A stretch of 64,000 bases of DNA from positions 1 through 64,000 of the forward strand of contig CAWIIO010000007.1 of assembly GCA_963836265.1 (NCBI GenBank), written 5' to 3'. Below the pieces are notes generated by a model, which was given only the letters and a program-made list of their open reading frames with translations, ran no database searches and had not been told where the DNA came from. This DNA is from CAIWHR01 sp963836265 (GTDB lineage Bacteria; Pseudomonadota; Gammaproteobacteria; Burkholderiales; Casimicrobiaceae). Positions 6,288-14,182 of this stretch are shown here, in pieces (position 1 is the first letter of the stretch; each line of letters begins with the position of its first letter). Made by a program: the position numbers and the translations under genes.

Positions 6288-7598
6288 TCATTGCACAGAC
6301 GGCCTCGCCCACTCCGTCAGAGGCGGCCGGCCCGAAATCCTTCTTAGATGGTTTGCCCACGTCAGATACCGTTGCTGCTCCGCCTCGATGCCTCTACCCG
6401 TCTCTTGATCTTTGGCTCTGAACCTCGGCCGGAACACGCCGACCGGGTAGGCGCCAATTTTTGGAACAGCGACAAAGCGGAACCTGCCGCTACCAATCAG
6501 GCTGTCTTGGTGTCGCTGGAGCGAATCGAAGCCCATTTCTAACGGGTCGATGTCGCCCCGGTTGAGCGCCATGGAGTGGATGTCGCGCTGGAGATAGGGC
6601 TCCTGCTCGCGAGCGTGTCTGTCGAAGATGTACAGGGTGTAAAGAAGTTCGGCCTGTTTGGCCTTCTTCTTGTCCGCCCTGACCGGGTTGCCGCTCCACA
6701 CGGTCAAGACCTCGTAGACAAAATCCAGCCTCAGCAGGTTGTCGAAGGCGCACCAGAACCGGCGCTCTCTCTCGACGGGGTCAGGCACATAGGCGAGGGC
6801 CGTGGCGGCGAACGACAGGAACACGGTGGCGGACTTGCCAGCTACCTCGTAGAGCGCCGCGTTGGTACCTTCCAGCTCCATTACGGGAGGTCTATCGAGC
6901 CAACCCTCAGTCGCATCATCGTCGACAACCGCCCACTCGCGATACAAGCCTGACCTTGGATCAACGCCGCCACATTCCTCTAGAGCGGTGTTGCGGTACA
7001 GGTGGACGAGCAATACTGTTGCGTCGAGGCGCGCCTGTTGCATGCCAATGCCGTTGTCGAAGTCCGGCTGCACGTCGTTGTAGATGCGGGTCAGGGGCGG
7101 ATTGTCTTTGCCCTTCCCGATACCGTCGATCAGAGCATTGGCGAGGTTTACGGGGTCACCGCGAGCGCTCAACAACCACCGTACCTTGGTCGCGAGGCTA
7201 TTGCTCCGGCCGAAATGCGCCGGCACGCGCTCCGGGCCGAAGCGCTCCCTCGCCTTCTCGGCCTCAACGATGAAATGAGCAGTGGACCCGTCCGGCAGTT
7301 CCGCCGAATTGTGACTGAGCCAGTCCAGTGCGGCTTCAGCCTTCCGACGCCCGATTCCAAGATTCTTCTGAAGCGCCAAACCTCCGGCGCATGTCAGCCT
7401 CCCCGCATGGGGCACCTTGACGGACGCATGCCGGGCCAAGACCAAATAGCCGAGGATGTCTTCTGCCATACCGCCTTGCGCGGCAATTTGGTCGATAGCC
7501 TGTACCGACACGGAGAAGAACCCGCCTTTCTTACTGGGTTGTTCCATCACCATCCTCGTGGCACTTGTAGCCTCTTTGATCGCGCCGTATGTCAACAT
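6288..7598 (-). CDS. Hypothetical mobile-element protein, possible winged-helix replication or regulatory protein
   Basis: A 436-residue protein I do not recognise with confidence. Residues about 45-105 (DILGYLVLAR...GGLALQKNLGIGRRKAEAALDWL) have the pattern of a winged helix-turn-helix like those of replication initiators and phage regulators. The remainder is long, soluble and has no membrane segment. The gene is surrounded by short repeats, which would suit an initiator, but this is inference. ATG 7598 lies inside a doubled TGTTGACA sequence; a start at codon 16 (7553, followed by VMEQPSKK) is an alternative. Confidence 0.6.
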   Translation of the reverse strand: MLTYGAIKEATSATRMVMEQPSKKGGFFSVSVQAIDQIAAQGGMAEDILGYLVLARHASVKVPHAGRLTCAGGLALQKNLGIGRRKAEAALDWLSHNSAELPDGSTAHFIVEAEKARERFGPERVPAHFGRSNSLATKVRWLLSARGDPVNLANALIDGIGKGKDNPPLTRIYNDVQPDFDNGIGMQQARLDATVLLVHLYRNTALEECGGVDPRSGLYREWAVVDDDATEGWLDRPPVMELEGTNAALYEVAGKSATVFLSFAATALAYVPDPVERERRFWCAFDNLLRLDFVYEVLTVWSGNPVRADKKKAKQAELLYTLYIFDRHAREQEPYLQRDIHSMALNRGDIDPLEMGFDSLQRHQDSLIGSGRFRFVAVPKIGAYPVGVFRPRFRAKDQETGRGIEAEQQRYLTWANHLRRISGRPPLTEWARPSVQ

Positions 7599-7600
7599 TT

Positions 7601-7635
7601 GTCAACATCTTCATGGGGTCAGGTTTTCTACTCTT
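7601..7635 (-). repeat. Dispersed 30-bp motif, copy 3, directly before the 436-residue gene
   Basis: It contains TCATGGGGTCAGGTTTTCTA followed by CTCTT, as copy 1 nearly does. It abuts the start of the minus-strand gene ending at 6288, so it may be part of its leader or control region. Confidence 0.75.
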
Positions 7636-7993
7636 GACCGACGACGCGTTTGCGCGGCCTACCTCCCTTGCGGCCGTTCTCCGCCGATTGGCGGCGACCC
7701 TCCTCAGTTTTTGGTCCGGTACTCAGCCCGCCGTGGAACCTGCACCGGCCGTTAGACCAGAGCCCATGGCTTCGCATCTTGCACGGCGTCCCCGCGCGCG
7801 TGCGTGCGGCACAGGTGAACGCGTAGAACTCGGGCGGAAGGGGGTACTTGGCGACCCGCTGATACTCGCGTGCGTGCTGCGTGGTTATGCGCCTTGGCTT
7901 CGGCGGCGGTGGGCTATTTCTAGCCTGCTCCGCTTCAAAGTCGGCATTGACCTTGGCGACAAGGTCACGAATCCAGTTAGGCTTACGACCCAT
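7628..7993 (-). CDS. HGGxSTG-domain protein
   Basis: A 121-residue basic protein. The C-terminal half has the hallmark of the HGGxSTG family: CAARTRAGTPCKMR (about residues 61-74), then GRCRFHGGLSTGPKTEEG (about 82-99), with Cys and His residues spaced as in a small zinc-binding fold. The N-terminal half is charged, with a PPPPKP stretch. Family members are common in phages and mobile islands; function is unknown. It shares direction with the gene downstream. Confidence 0.75.
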   Translation of the reverse strand: MGRKPNWIRDLVAKVNADFEAEQARNSPPPPKPRRITTQHAREYQRVAKYPLPPEFYAFTCAARTRAGTPCKMRSHGLWSNGRCRFHGGLSTGPKTEEGRRQSAENGRKGGRPRKRVVGQE

Positions 7994-8250
7994 GATTGGT
8001 TCCTCTTCCTGTGCTGTCGCGACGTGGCAAGCCTCAACGGCCTGACGTTCGGGGACCGGGGGCCGAAAGCCCCCGGCGGCGGTCAGTCAGTCGCGTATTT
8101 GGCGTTGCCGAAGCCCCTAGCCAAATTCTGGTTGCCACGCACCCTTCTGGAAACTCGCGCCCGGCGTGCCTTCACACCCTTTCGGGGCGGGTACAGGTGC
8201 AGGTGCGAGTACTGGTGCTGGTGACGGTATTGCTGGCTGCGCCACATAGC
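7994..8250. other. Intergenic segment with a strong hairpin
   Basis: No gene is supported here. CCGGGGGC (8056-8063) pairs with GCCCCCGG (8069-8076) around a CGAAA loop. Confidence 0.5.
8056..8076. repeat. Perfect 8-bp GC hairpin
   Basis: CCGGGGGC-CGAAA-GCCCCCGG. No T-run follows on either strand, so it is not a typical intrinsic terminator; it lies upstream of the HGGxSTG gene and downstream of the 8251-8742 gene. Confidence 0.6.
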
Positions 8251-8742
8251 TCACTCTGCACGGACAATTTCATCGATGGTCGAATAGCAGAGAACTTCGG
8301 GCGTGGCCTTTTGTTCATGGTTCTTGCGCACTGTGCGGGTCTTCACGCGGAATAACATCTGCTTGAGTGCGTGCAGTGAGACACGGTCGGCGCGAACTGT
8401 TATGCCGAGCAGCTTCGTCAGCACGGTGTACAGGTCGCTGCGAGCGCCCAGTACAAAGCGCCCATTTGGACCGGGGCGACCGTTCAGGCGCTTCACGCGA
8501 AAGGCCCGGAAGAGTTTCAGACCAAAGAACTCTCCCGGCTGGACGATAGAAAAGTGCAAGATCACTTTTGCCGCCCTGAAGATGAACGCCGTGTCGTGCC
8601 CCGTTAGCTTTGCCTCAAGCCAAATGCCCTCCGGCAGCAGCGGGCGAAAGCCCTCTACGACTATCTCCTCGCTCGTGCGCGAACCGGCGAGTGGTACAGG
8701 AATCTCGCTCGGGCTGGGGGCGTCTAAGCGTCCCAAGTTCAC
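8251..8742 (-). CDS. Hypothetical protein coupled to AlpA
   Basis: With the GTG start at 8742 the product is 163 residues. The GTG overlaps the AlpA stop as GTGA, so translation is probably coupled; a longer frame to 8808 would overlap AlpA coding. There is no membrane segment. The C-terminal part (FRVKTRTVRKNHEQKATPEVLCYSTIDEIV, the last 35 or so residues) resembles small proteins that I recall next to alpA genes in integrative elements, but no function is known. Confidence 0.55.
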   Translation of the reverse strand: MNLGRLDAPSPSEIPVPLAGSRTSEEIVVEGFRPLLPEGIWLEAKLTGHDTAFIFRAAKVILHFSIVQPGEFFGLKLFRAFRVKRLNGRPGPNGRFVLGARSDLYTVLTKLLGITVRADRVSLHALKQMLFRVKTRTVRKNHEQKATPEVLCYSTIDEIVRAE

Positions 8743-8936
8743 GGCGCCACCTTGCGGCTCGCCGCGATCTGCTGCTCGATCCAGTCGGTAATCGATTCCT
8801 CGATCCAACCGACGGCGCGCGCGCCGAGCGAGATTTGCTTCGGAAACGTACCGTCAGAAACCCGCTGGTAGATCGTCGAGCGGGAGAGCCCAGTGCGGGC
8901 CTTTACGGCGGGAAGCCGGAGAATTGAGTGTGCCAT
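8739..8936 (-). CDS. alpA: AlpA-family phage/island transcriptional regulator
   Basis: A 65-residue MerR-like winged-helix DNA-binding protein. The family pattern is clear: ILRLPAVKARTGLSRSTIYQRVSDGTFPKQISLGARAVGWIEESI, where the helix-turn-helix is about residues 9-26. AlpA proteins act as excisionase or integrase-gene activators in P4-like islands, which fits the P4-type integrase at 10321-11610 in the same element. The ATG at 8936 is the only reasonable start. Confidence 0.88.
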   Translation of the reverse strand: MAHSILRLPAVKARTGLSRSTIYQRVSDGTFPKQISLGARAVGWIEESITDWIEQQIAASRKVAP

Positions 8937-9035
8937 TGTCTGCGCCTCGTAATGGGTTGTGCTTCAGTTCCCATTGAAGCGCAGACGCTCCGTGGGCGAC
9001 AGATCGCCACGGCGGCACAGCGGGTGCTCTAGCGG

Positions 9036-9896
9036 CTAAGAGGTCTCTGTGCCGCTAGCAGTACTTCGCCTGTGTTCGCGAAACCACTTCTCAACCACCC
9101 TCTCCGTCTTATTGACCCTGGCCCCAATAACCCGCGCAGCTTGCGCCTGGGACGTCCAAGTCTTAGACAAGTAAAGCTGGATAGCTTCGTCCTTCGCGGC
9201 TCGGTTCGAACTGTGACGTACATCGGACCCGCGCTTGCCGAGGGTCGAGACTACAGCAGTCTCCGCCGTCTGCGCCCACCTGACGGCAGTCGCCGTACCG
9301 TGGTATTCGGACGCGCGAGCCGCTGTTACGGCCGCCTTGAATGGTTCTTTTCGCCGGACATGCGAGAGAGCCGAGTCTATTGTCAATAGAGCCAGGAAAT
9401 CGTACACGTGCGCCCAAGTCCAATCTTGCTCGACTTGCCAGAGTTCCTTGTTCTGAAGCCAATCATCCTCAACAAACTCAAAGCCAACCGTGGGGTCGGT
9501 GCTGACGCACCACCAGCCGAGTGGTGACAGATCGGCGTCGCTCTCCTCCGTTATCCGCATTCTTTGCTGTACGTCCCAGTGGCCTTGAACAATTTCGGCG
9601 GTCACGTGCTCACAACATCTAACAATCCCAGCCCTATCGTAGCCGAACAAGTACTCGTCAAACTCCCGCTGAACGACGTTGATCGCGTGCAACACATCCT
9701 GTTCTCGCTTACCCTCCTTCAAGAGCTCATACCAGATGTAGCGCGACAGCTGTCGCAGATGAAAGCGAAGTGGATAGCTTTCATCGAACCGATAGTTTTC
9801 TGTCTCGCTGTCCGAATCGATCACTTGGCCGAGTACCGTGGTGCGCTCCAAGCGATCCAGCAGCTCGCGAAACTCGTCGTTCATCACGTGTGGCAT
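9036..9896 (-). CDS. Hypothetical island protein with C-terminal helix-turn-helix-like end
   Basis: A 286-residue acidic soluble protein with no recognised family. The first 200 residues are rich in aromatic and acidic residues. The last 50 (AIQLYLSKTWTSQAQAARVIGARVNKTERVVEKWFREHRR) look like a helix-turn-helix followed by a basic tail, suggesting DNA binding. It lies between alpA and the integrase on the same strand, a usual place for accessory island genes. A second ATG occurs at codon 5. Confidence 0.55.
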   Translation of the reverse strand: MPHVMNDEFRELLDRLERTTVLGQVIDSDSETENYRFDESYPLRFHLRQLSRYIWYELLKEGKREQDVLHAINVVQREFDEYLFGYDRAGIVRCCEHVTAEIVQGHWDVQQRMRITEESDADLSPLGWWCVSTDPTVGFEFVEDDWLQNKELWQVEQDWTWAHVYDFLALLTIDSALSHVRRKEPFKAAVTAARASEYHGTATAVRWAQTAETAVVSTLGKRGSDVRHSSNRAAKDEAIQLYLSKTWTSQAQAARVIGARVNKTERVVEKWFREHRRSTASGTETS

Positions 9897-10208
9897 CAGA
9901 TTCCCCTGAAAATCGCTAGCTGCATGGCCTCCTAACGACCGATAAGCGAAGCAAATCCCACGCCACTGATGCGTCCGACGAACTGCTTAACCGGCAGAGA
10001 GGGGGATGCTTACCTATCGACAGCGCGGCAGATTGGGTATCTGCTCGCCTTGCTGCGCCTGAGTTTGTCCTGAGCCAGATTCGGCTACCGGCGGCTAGGG
10101 CGGCTGTCACCCGTGCATTGTTGGCGACAGTACGTGCTGTACTGATGGGCTAACTGGGCGGGCTACGATCCGGCAATCCGCTGGACTGGGCCGGCGTTGA
10201 CGTCGGTA
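9897..10208. other. Intergenic, nothing recognised
   Basis: No convincing frame, hairpin or RNA gene was found here. Confidence 0.4.
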
Positions 10209-10319
10209 TCAGGCCGCGTACCGCTTCACGCCTCGCATCGGGACCGCGTTGGCAGCTGCAAGCGCCGCGAGATAACCGGCCCACTCCTGCATCATCTTCC
10301 GACGCGCTGGAAGATGCGC
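10209..10319 (-). pseudogene. C-terminal scrap of a second P4-type integrase
   Basis: Directly downstream of the intact integrase, the minus strand reads ARRKMMQEWAGYLAALAAANAVPMR and then stops at 10209. This parallels the end of the intact protein (ERRAMLQFWANYLDGLAQGKVIPLR). It is a leftover from an earlier integrase at the same site, or the old 3' end left after recombination replaced most of the gene. Confidence 0.65.
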
Positions 10320-10320
10320 G

Positions 10321-11610
10321 TCAGGCTTGCCGCTTGCCCGGATTCGCGCGAAGCGGGATCACTTTCCCCTGTGCCAAGCCGTCGAGATAGTTAGCCCAGA
10401 ATTGAAGCATGGCTCGGCGCTCGGGCGCATACGATGCCTTGTTGTAGATTCCACGAACGCCCTTGATTGTGTGGCCTAGTGCCTTTTCGATCACATCCGA
10501 AACGAAGCCGTTGCCGTGTAGCAATGTCGATCCGGTGCGGCGGAAGTCGTGCAGCGTGAAGTGCGGAATGTCGAGTAGCGCGGGCTTGCGATTACGCTTG
10601 CGTGTCAACTGCCACAGCGCCCAATTCAGAGACGATTCTGCCATCGGCTTGTCCCGGCGGCCTTCGAGGCTTGGCAAGACATAGGGCGAGCCTCCGGCCA
10701 ACTTGCGAAGCCGTCCGAGCAGTGCCGTGGCTTGCAACGACAGCGGTACCATGTGCGGAATCGCACTCTTTTGATTACTCGGTGGAACGTGCCATTCGCG
10801 TTTGTCCAAATCGACGTGCTCCCACTTCGCGGCGATCAGCTCGCCCTTGCGGCAAAGCGTCAGTAGCAACAGGCGCAGAGCAATTGGGTGTGACGGAACC
10901 AGAAAGTCGGCGTGGTCTAGTGTGGCGAGCAGCTTGGTGATTTCCTCCGGCGTCAACGCGCGGTCGCGCGATCCGGCCGCGCCGATCAGCTTCAAAGGAA
11001 TTTCGGACGCTGGATTCCGCTTGATCCGCTGCCGGGCGATGGCGTGCGCGAAGAACGACCGCGCTAGGATCAGGACGTGCCTTGCCTCTTGTATTCGCCC
11101 CTTCGCCTTGAGCGTGTCGAGGATCGCCAGCAAGTCGCCAGCCTCAACTTCCTCCAATCGCCGATTGCGAAGCGTCGGGAGCAGGTGCCGATTCAGACGA
11201 CGGCGATTCGTGTCCGGGCGTTTCTGTTGCGAGACCACCTCAGTAACGAACCTCGGAGCGAATCCTCCTACGGTCGACTCATCCTCACCGCCGCGTGCCT
11301 TGTCTGCTTGCTTTTCACGCGCAGGCGATTTGCCGGCGGCAACCAAGGATTGATGCTCGGCGTGGTATGTGCGGGCGCCCTTGATCCTAAGTTTCTTTCG
11401 GTCCCCCTTGCCCTCGTATTGGTCGGCAATCGGAATCGCAGGGTAGGGGCCAATGGTCACCTTCTCTCGCTTGCCGTGGAGCCGATAGCGGTAGCGCCAG
11501 ACCTTCGCCCCGCTGGGCAACACTTCGATAAACAGCCCACCGTCGTCGGCGACTTCGTACGGCGCCGTCTTGGGCTTGAGCGCCTTAATTCGTGTATCGG
11601 ACAGTGACAT
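10321..11610 (-). CDS. int: P4-type site-specific tyrosine integrase
   Basis: With the start at ATG 11610 the protein is 429 residues. It has the DUF4102 arm-binding domain (SLSDTRIKALKPK...YEVADDGGLFIEV, residues 2-95), a core-binding domain, and the phage-integrase domain. Catalytic residues are visible: Arg in LLTLCRKGEL, Lys in SNQKSAIP, His-x-x-Arg in HDFRRT, His in LGHT and Tyr in GIYNK. It catalyses integration and excision of the island. Its position beside zapD marks the island edge. The frame stays open to 11685, but SLSDTRIK is the usual N-terminus. Confidence 0.93.
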   Translation of the reverse strand: MSLSDTRIKALKPKTAPYEVADDGGLFIEVLPSGAKVWRYRYRLHGKREKVTIGPYPAIPIADQYEGKGDRKKLRIKGARTYHAEHQSLVAAGKSPAREKQADKARGGEDESTVGGFAPRFVTEVVSQQKRPDTNRRRLNRHLLPTLRNRRLEEVEAGDLLAILDTLKAKGRIQEARHVLILARSFFAHAIARQRIKRNPASEIPLKLIGAAGSRDRALTPEEITKLLATLDHADFLVPSHPIALRLLLLTLCRKGELIAAKWEHVDLDKREWHVPPSNQKSAIPHMVPLSLQATALLGRLRKLAGGSPYVLPSLEGRRDKPMAESSLNWALWQLTRKRNRKPALLDIPHFTLHDFRRTGSTLLHGNGFVSDVIEKALGHTIKGVRGIYNKASYAPERRAMLQFWANYLDGLAQGKVIPLRANPGKRQA

Positions 11611-11611
11611 C

Positions 11612-11676
11612 GTGGCCCCTAGCATCTGGCCCCATCGCTGGGTTTCATGGGGCCAACTATGGGGCCGCATGGGGCC
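11612..11676. repeat. Cluster of GGGGCC(A) motifs upstream of the integrase
   Basis: Three direct ATGGGGCC units (11647, 11659, 11669) and two inverted ones (11612-11619 and 11627-11635) surround the start of the integrase gene. Spacing of 10-12 bp fits binding on one face of DNA. They are candidate integrase arm sites or AlpA/excisionase sites (inference). Confidence 0.5.
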
Positions 11677-11778
11677 GGCTGTCAATGGACGAGTTCGGGC
11701 ACCGCAGGACTTCGCGAGGGCGTTTTCATAGAGAAAATGGAGGGAGGGGCGGACGTTGCCGGACGACAGAAAACAACG

Positions 11779-12537
11779 TCAAAGATTACAGAACATTAGC
11801 TCGAACTCGACATCGCGGTCATAGACCGATCCCCGATCCATCCCGGTAAGGCCGATGAACCGGATGTTGAGGGCGTATTTGTTCGCGCTGATCTCCGGGA
11901 CGCATGGAAGGTCGCGGCCGACCGACAGGCGCAGGAGTTGGGCGACTTTCGAGGTCGTCAGCATCAGCTGGAACACGCCGCGATAGGCGATCTGCCGGCT
12001 GGCGCGGCCGTTGTCGCGCAACAGCCGCAGGATGATCGCGAGCCCGTCGTGGAGCGGCAGAAAGGGTTCGATCCACGCCTTGAGGTCGTTCTGGCGCGCA
12101 GCGGGATCGGCGTTGAGCCAGTAATGGTAGGCGGGCAGATCGAACTCGCAGACTCCGCCCGGAATCGCGGTGCGCTGTTTGATCGTCATCAGCCATTCGT
12201 TCTCCCGCAGGTGCCCTCCGGCGCGTCCGGCCTGTGCCAGCAGCGCGCCGCTCGCCTGGTCGATTTCGGCGAGCAGGGGTTCCAGCACCCGCGTCTCGAT
12301 CGCCGGGTTGTTGCGCAGCGGCGAAAGCAGCTGCCTCTGCCGCTCCAGCTCCTGCAGCATGTCGGTCTTCAAGTCGGCGCGCGCGGCCACGTCGGTGATC
12401 TCGAATAACGCGAGCAGCGCCGCATGGTGGTCGGGCGCTTCGGTGCGCGCCGCAAAGAAACGCGCACGGTGGAAGAGATCCTCGAGCCGCATCAGCGTGC
12501 GGATGCGCTCGTTCAGCGGGTGCTCGTAGCGGATCAC
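11779..12537 (-). CDS. zapD: Cell division protein ZapD
   Basis: A 252-residue ZapD (YacF), which crosslinks FtsZ filaments at the septum. The N-terminus IRYEHPLNERIRTLMRLEDLF and the C-terminus FELMFCNL are family signatures. GTG 12537 aligns with the usual family start (I-x-Y-E-x-P) and lies two bases after the coaE stop; an ATG at 12576 would overlap coaE. zapD is normally followed by yacG; here the integrase island begins instead, 93 bases downstream of the stop. Confidence 0.93.
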   Translation of the reverse strand: MIRYEHPLNERIRTLMRLEDLFHRARFFAARTEAPDHHAALLALFEITDVAARADLKTDMLQELERQRQLLSPLRNNPAIETRVLEPLLAEIDQASGALLAQAGRAGGHLRENEWLMTIKQRTAIPGGVCEFDLPAYHYWLNADPAARQNDLKAWIEPFLPLHDGLAIILRLLRDNGRASRQIAYRGVFQLMLTTSKVAQLLRLSVGRDLPCVPEISANKYALNIRFIGLTGMDRGSVYDRDVEFELMFCNL

Positions 12538-12539
12538 GA

Positions 12540-13184
12540 TCAGCCGGAAATCGTCGGCGGTGCGCCAGGGCCGCATTCTGCGCGCTCCGCGGCCAACGCG
12601 CGATAACGGCGGTCGAGCTCCTCGACCTGAGGAGCGATGGCGGCGAGCGGGCCCGAGTTGTCGATCACGTCATCGGCGCGTTGGAGTCGGTCCCAACGCG
12701 CCAACTGCGTCGCCATGATTGCGCGGATGTCCGCAGCGGCGAGCCCGCCGCGTGCGGCGGCACGTCGCACCTGCCCGTCCTCCGGGCAGTCGACCACAAG
12801 GACACGTTCCACGATTCCGTGAAGCCCGCCGCGCTCGAACAGCAGTGGGACGACGAGGATGCCGTAGGGACTCCGCCACCCGGCGATTTCCCGCCGCGCT
12901 GCACGGCCGATCAGCGGGTGCAGGATCGCCTCGAGCTTCGTCCGTGCCGCAGCGTCGCTGAAGGCGAGCTTGCGTAGCCGGCCGCGGTCGAGCGTTCCAT
13001 CGTCTCGCCGCATTGCAGTGCCGAAGGCCTCGAGGATCGCCGTGTAGCCCCGCTCGCCAGGAGCCGTCAGCGCGTGCGCGAGGCGATCGGTGTCGGTGAC
13101 GTCGATGCGGAGCGCTGCAAAGGCGGCGGCGACCGCCGACTTGCCGCTGCCGATGCCGCCGGTAAGCCCGATCACGAAGCTCAC
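12540..13184 (-). CDS. coaE: Dephospho-CoA kinase
   Basis: A 214-residue enzyme for the last step of coenzyme A synthesis, phosphorylating dephospho-CoA. The P-loop GLTGGIGSGKS is at the N-terminus, followed by DTDRLAH and the lid region. The GTG start overlaps the pilD stop (GTGA), so translation is coupled. The order pilB-pilC-pilD-coaE-zapD is common in proteobacteria. Confidence 0.95.
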   Translation of the reverse strand: MSFVIGLTGGIGSGKSAVAAAFAALRIDVTDTDRLAHALTAPGERGYTAILEAFGTAMRRDDGTLDRGRLRKLAFSDAAARTKLEAILHPLIGRAARREIAGWRSPYGILVVPLLFERGGLHGIVERVLVVDCPEDGQVRRAAARGGLAAADIRAIMATQLARWDRLQRADDVIDNSGPLAAIAPQVEELDRRYRALAAERAECGPGAPPTISG

Positions 13185-14014
13185 GGCAGATACCAGCGCA
13201 CGAGCACCGGTCCCCAGAAGAGCGCGATGGCGCCGGCGACGGCGAGATACGGCCCGAAGGGGATCGGGATCGTGTGGTCGCGACCCCTGAACACGATCAG
13301 CGCGATGCCGACAACGGCGCCGACGATCGAGGACAGCAGCACGATCAGCGGCAGCATCTTCCAGCCGAGCCATGCGCCGAGTGCCGCCAGAAGCTTGAAG
13401 TCGCCGTAGCCCATTCCCTCCCGGCCGCGGACGAGCTTGAACAGCCAATAGACGCTCCACAGCGAAAGATAACCCGCAACTGCGCCGATCACCGCGCTCC
13501 CGATCGGCGTGAAAATTCCCCACAAATTGGCGATGAGGCCGCCCCACAGCAGCGGAAGGGTGAGATCGTCGGGAAGGAGCTGCGTGTCGGTGTCGATGAC
13601 CGTCAGCGCGAGGAGCGTCCAGAGCAGCACGCAGGCGGCGCCTCCCTTCGCCGTGAGTCCGAAGTGATAAATCGCGGCCGCGGCGAGCACGCCGCCGAGG
13701 ATCTCGACCATGGGATAGCGGGCCGGGATCCGGGCGTTGCACGCGCTGCACCGACCGCGCAGCGCGAGCCACGACGCGACCGGGATGTTCTCGAGCGCGC
13801 TGATCCGGTGGCCGCAGGACGGGCAGGCCGAGCGCGGGACAACGAGGTTGTAGGTGGGGTCGTCCGGCACCGGCTCGTCGCGAAGCTCGGCGCACTGCGC
13901 GCGCCAGCCGCGCTCCAGCATCTTGGGCAGCCGGTGGATGACGACGTTGAGGAAGCTGCCTACACACAACCCCACGACGAGCGCGCCGGCGGTGTAGAAA
14001 AGCGGGTCGATCAT
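13181..14014 (-). CDS. pilD: Type IV prepilin peptidase / N-methyltransferase
   Basis: A 277-residue inner-membrane aspartic protease that cleaves and N-methylates type IV prepilins and type II secretion pseudopilins. The N-terminal cytoplasmic domain has the paired cysteine motifs CPSC and CSAC; the catalytic aspartates lie in DTDTQLLPD and GYGDFKLL. About seven membrane segments follow. The long N-terminal domain means the methylase half is present. Confidence 0.96.
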   Translation of the reverse strand: MIDPLFYTAGALVVGLCVGSFLNVVIHRLPKMLERGWRAQCAELRDEPVPDDPTYNLVVPRSACPSCGHRISALENIPVASWLALRGRCSACNARIPARYPMVEILGGVLAAAAIYHFGLTAKGGAACVLLWTLLALTVIDTDTQLLPDDLTLPLLWGGLIANLWGIFTPIGSAVIGAVAGYLSLWSVYWLFKLVRGREGMGYGDFKLLAALGAWLGWKMLPLIVLLSSIVGAVVGIALIVFRGRDHTIPIPFGPYLAVAGAIALFWGPVLVRWYLP

Positions 14015-14182
14015 GCGGAAGGCTCAGGCGTCGGGCATTCGCTCCGCACGAGCGCGGGATCGCCCACCGCGAGCGGCCTCACGCGGAACGGTCGTCACTC
14101 GCGGCGCGCCGCAATCGCCGGCTGCGCGCGCATTGAATCGCGGCGCCGAAGGCGGCGCGGGCTCCTCCTGCGGTCGCCGCGG

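Noticed and set aside
11611..11778. tRNA gene as the island attachment site
   Set aside because: No cloverleaf-like sequence is visible between the integrase and zapD.
12540..13967. A 475-codon frame reading through pilD into coaE
   Set aside because: Only the part from GTG 13184 is coaE; the rest is out of frame with the intact pilD.
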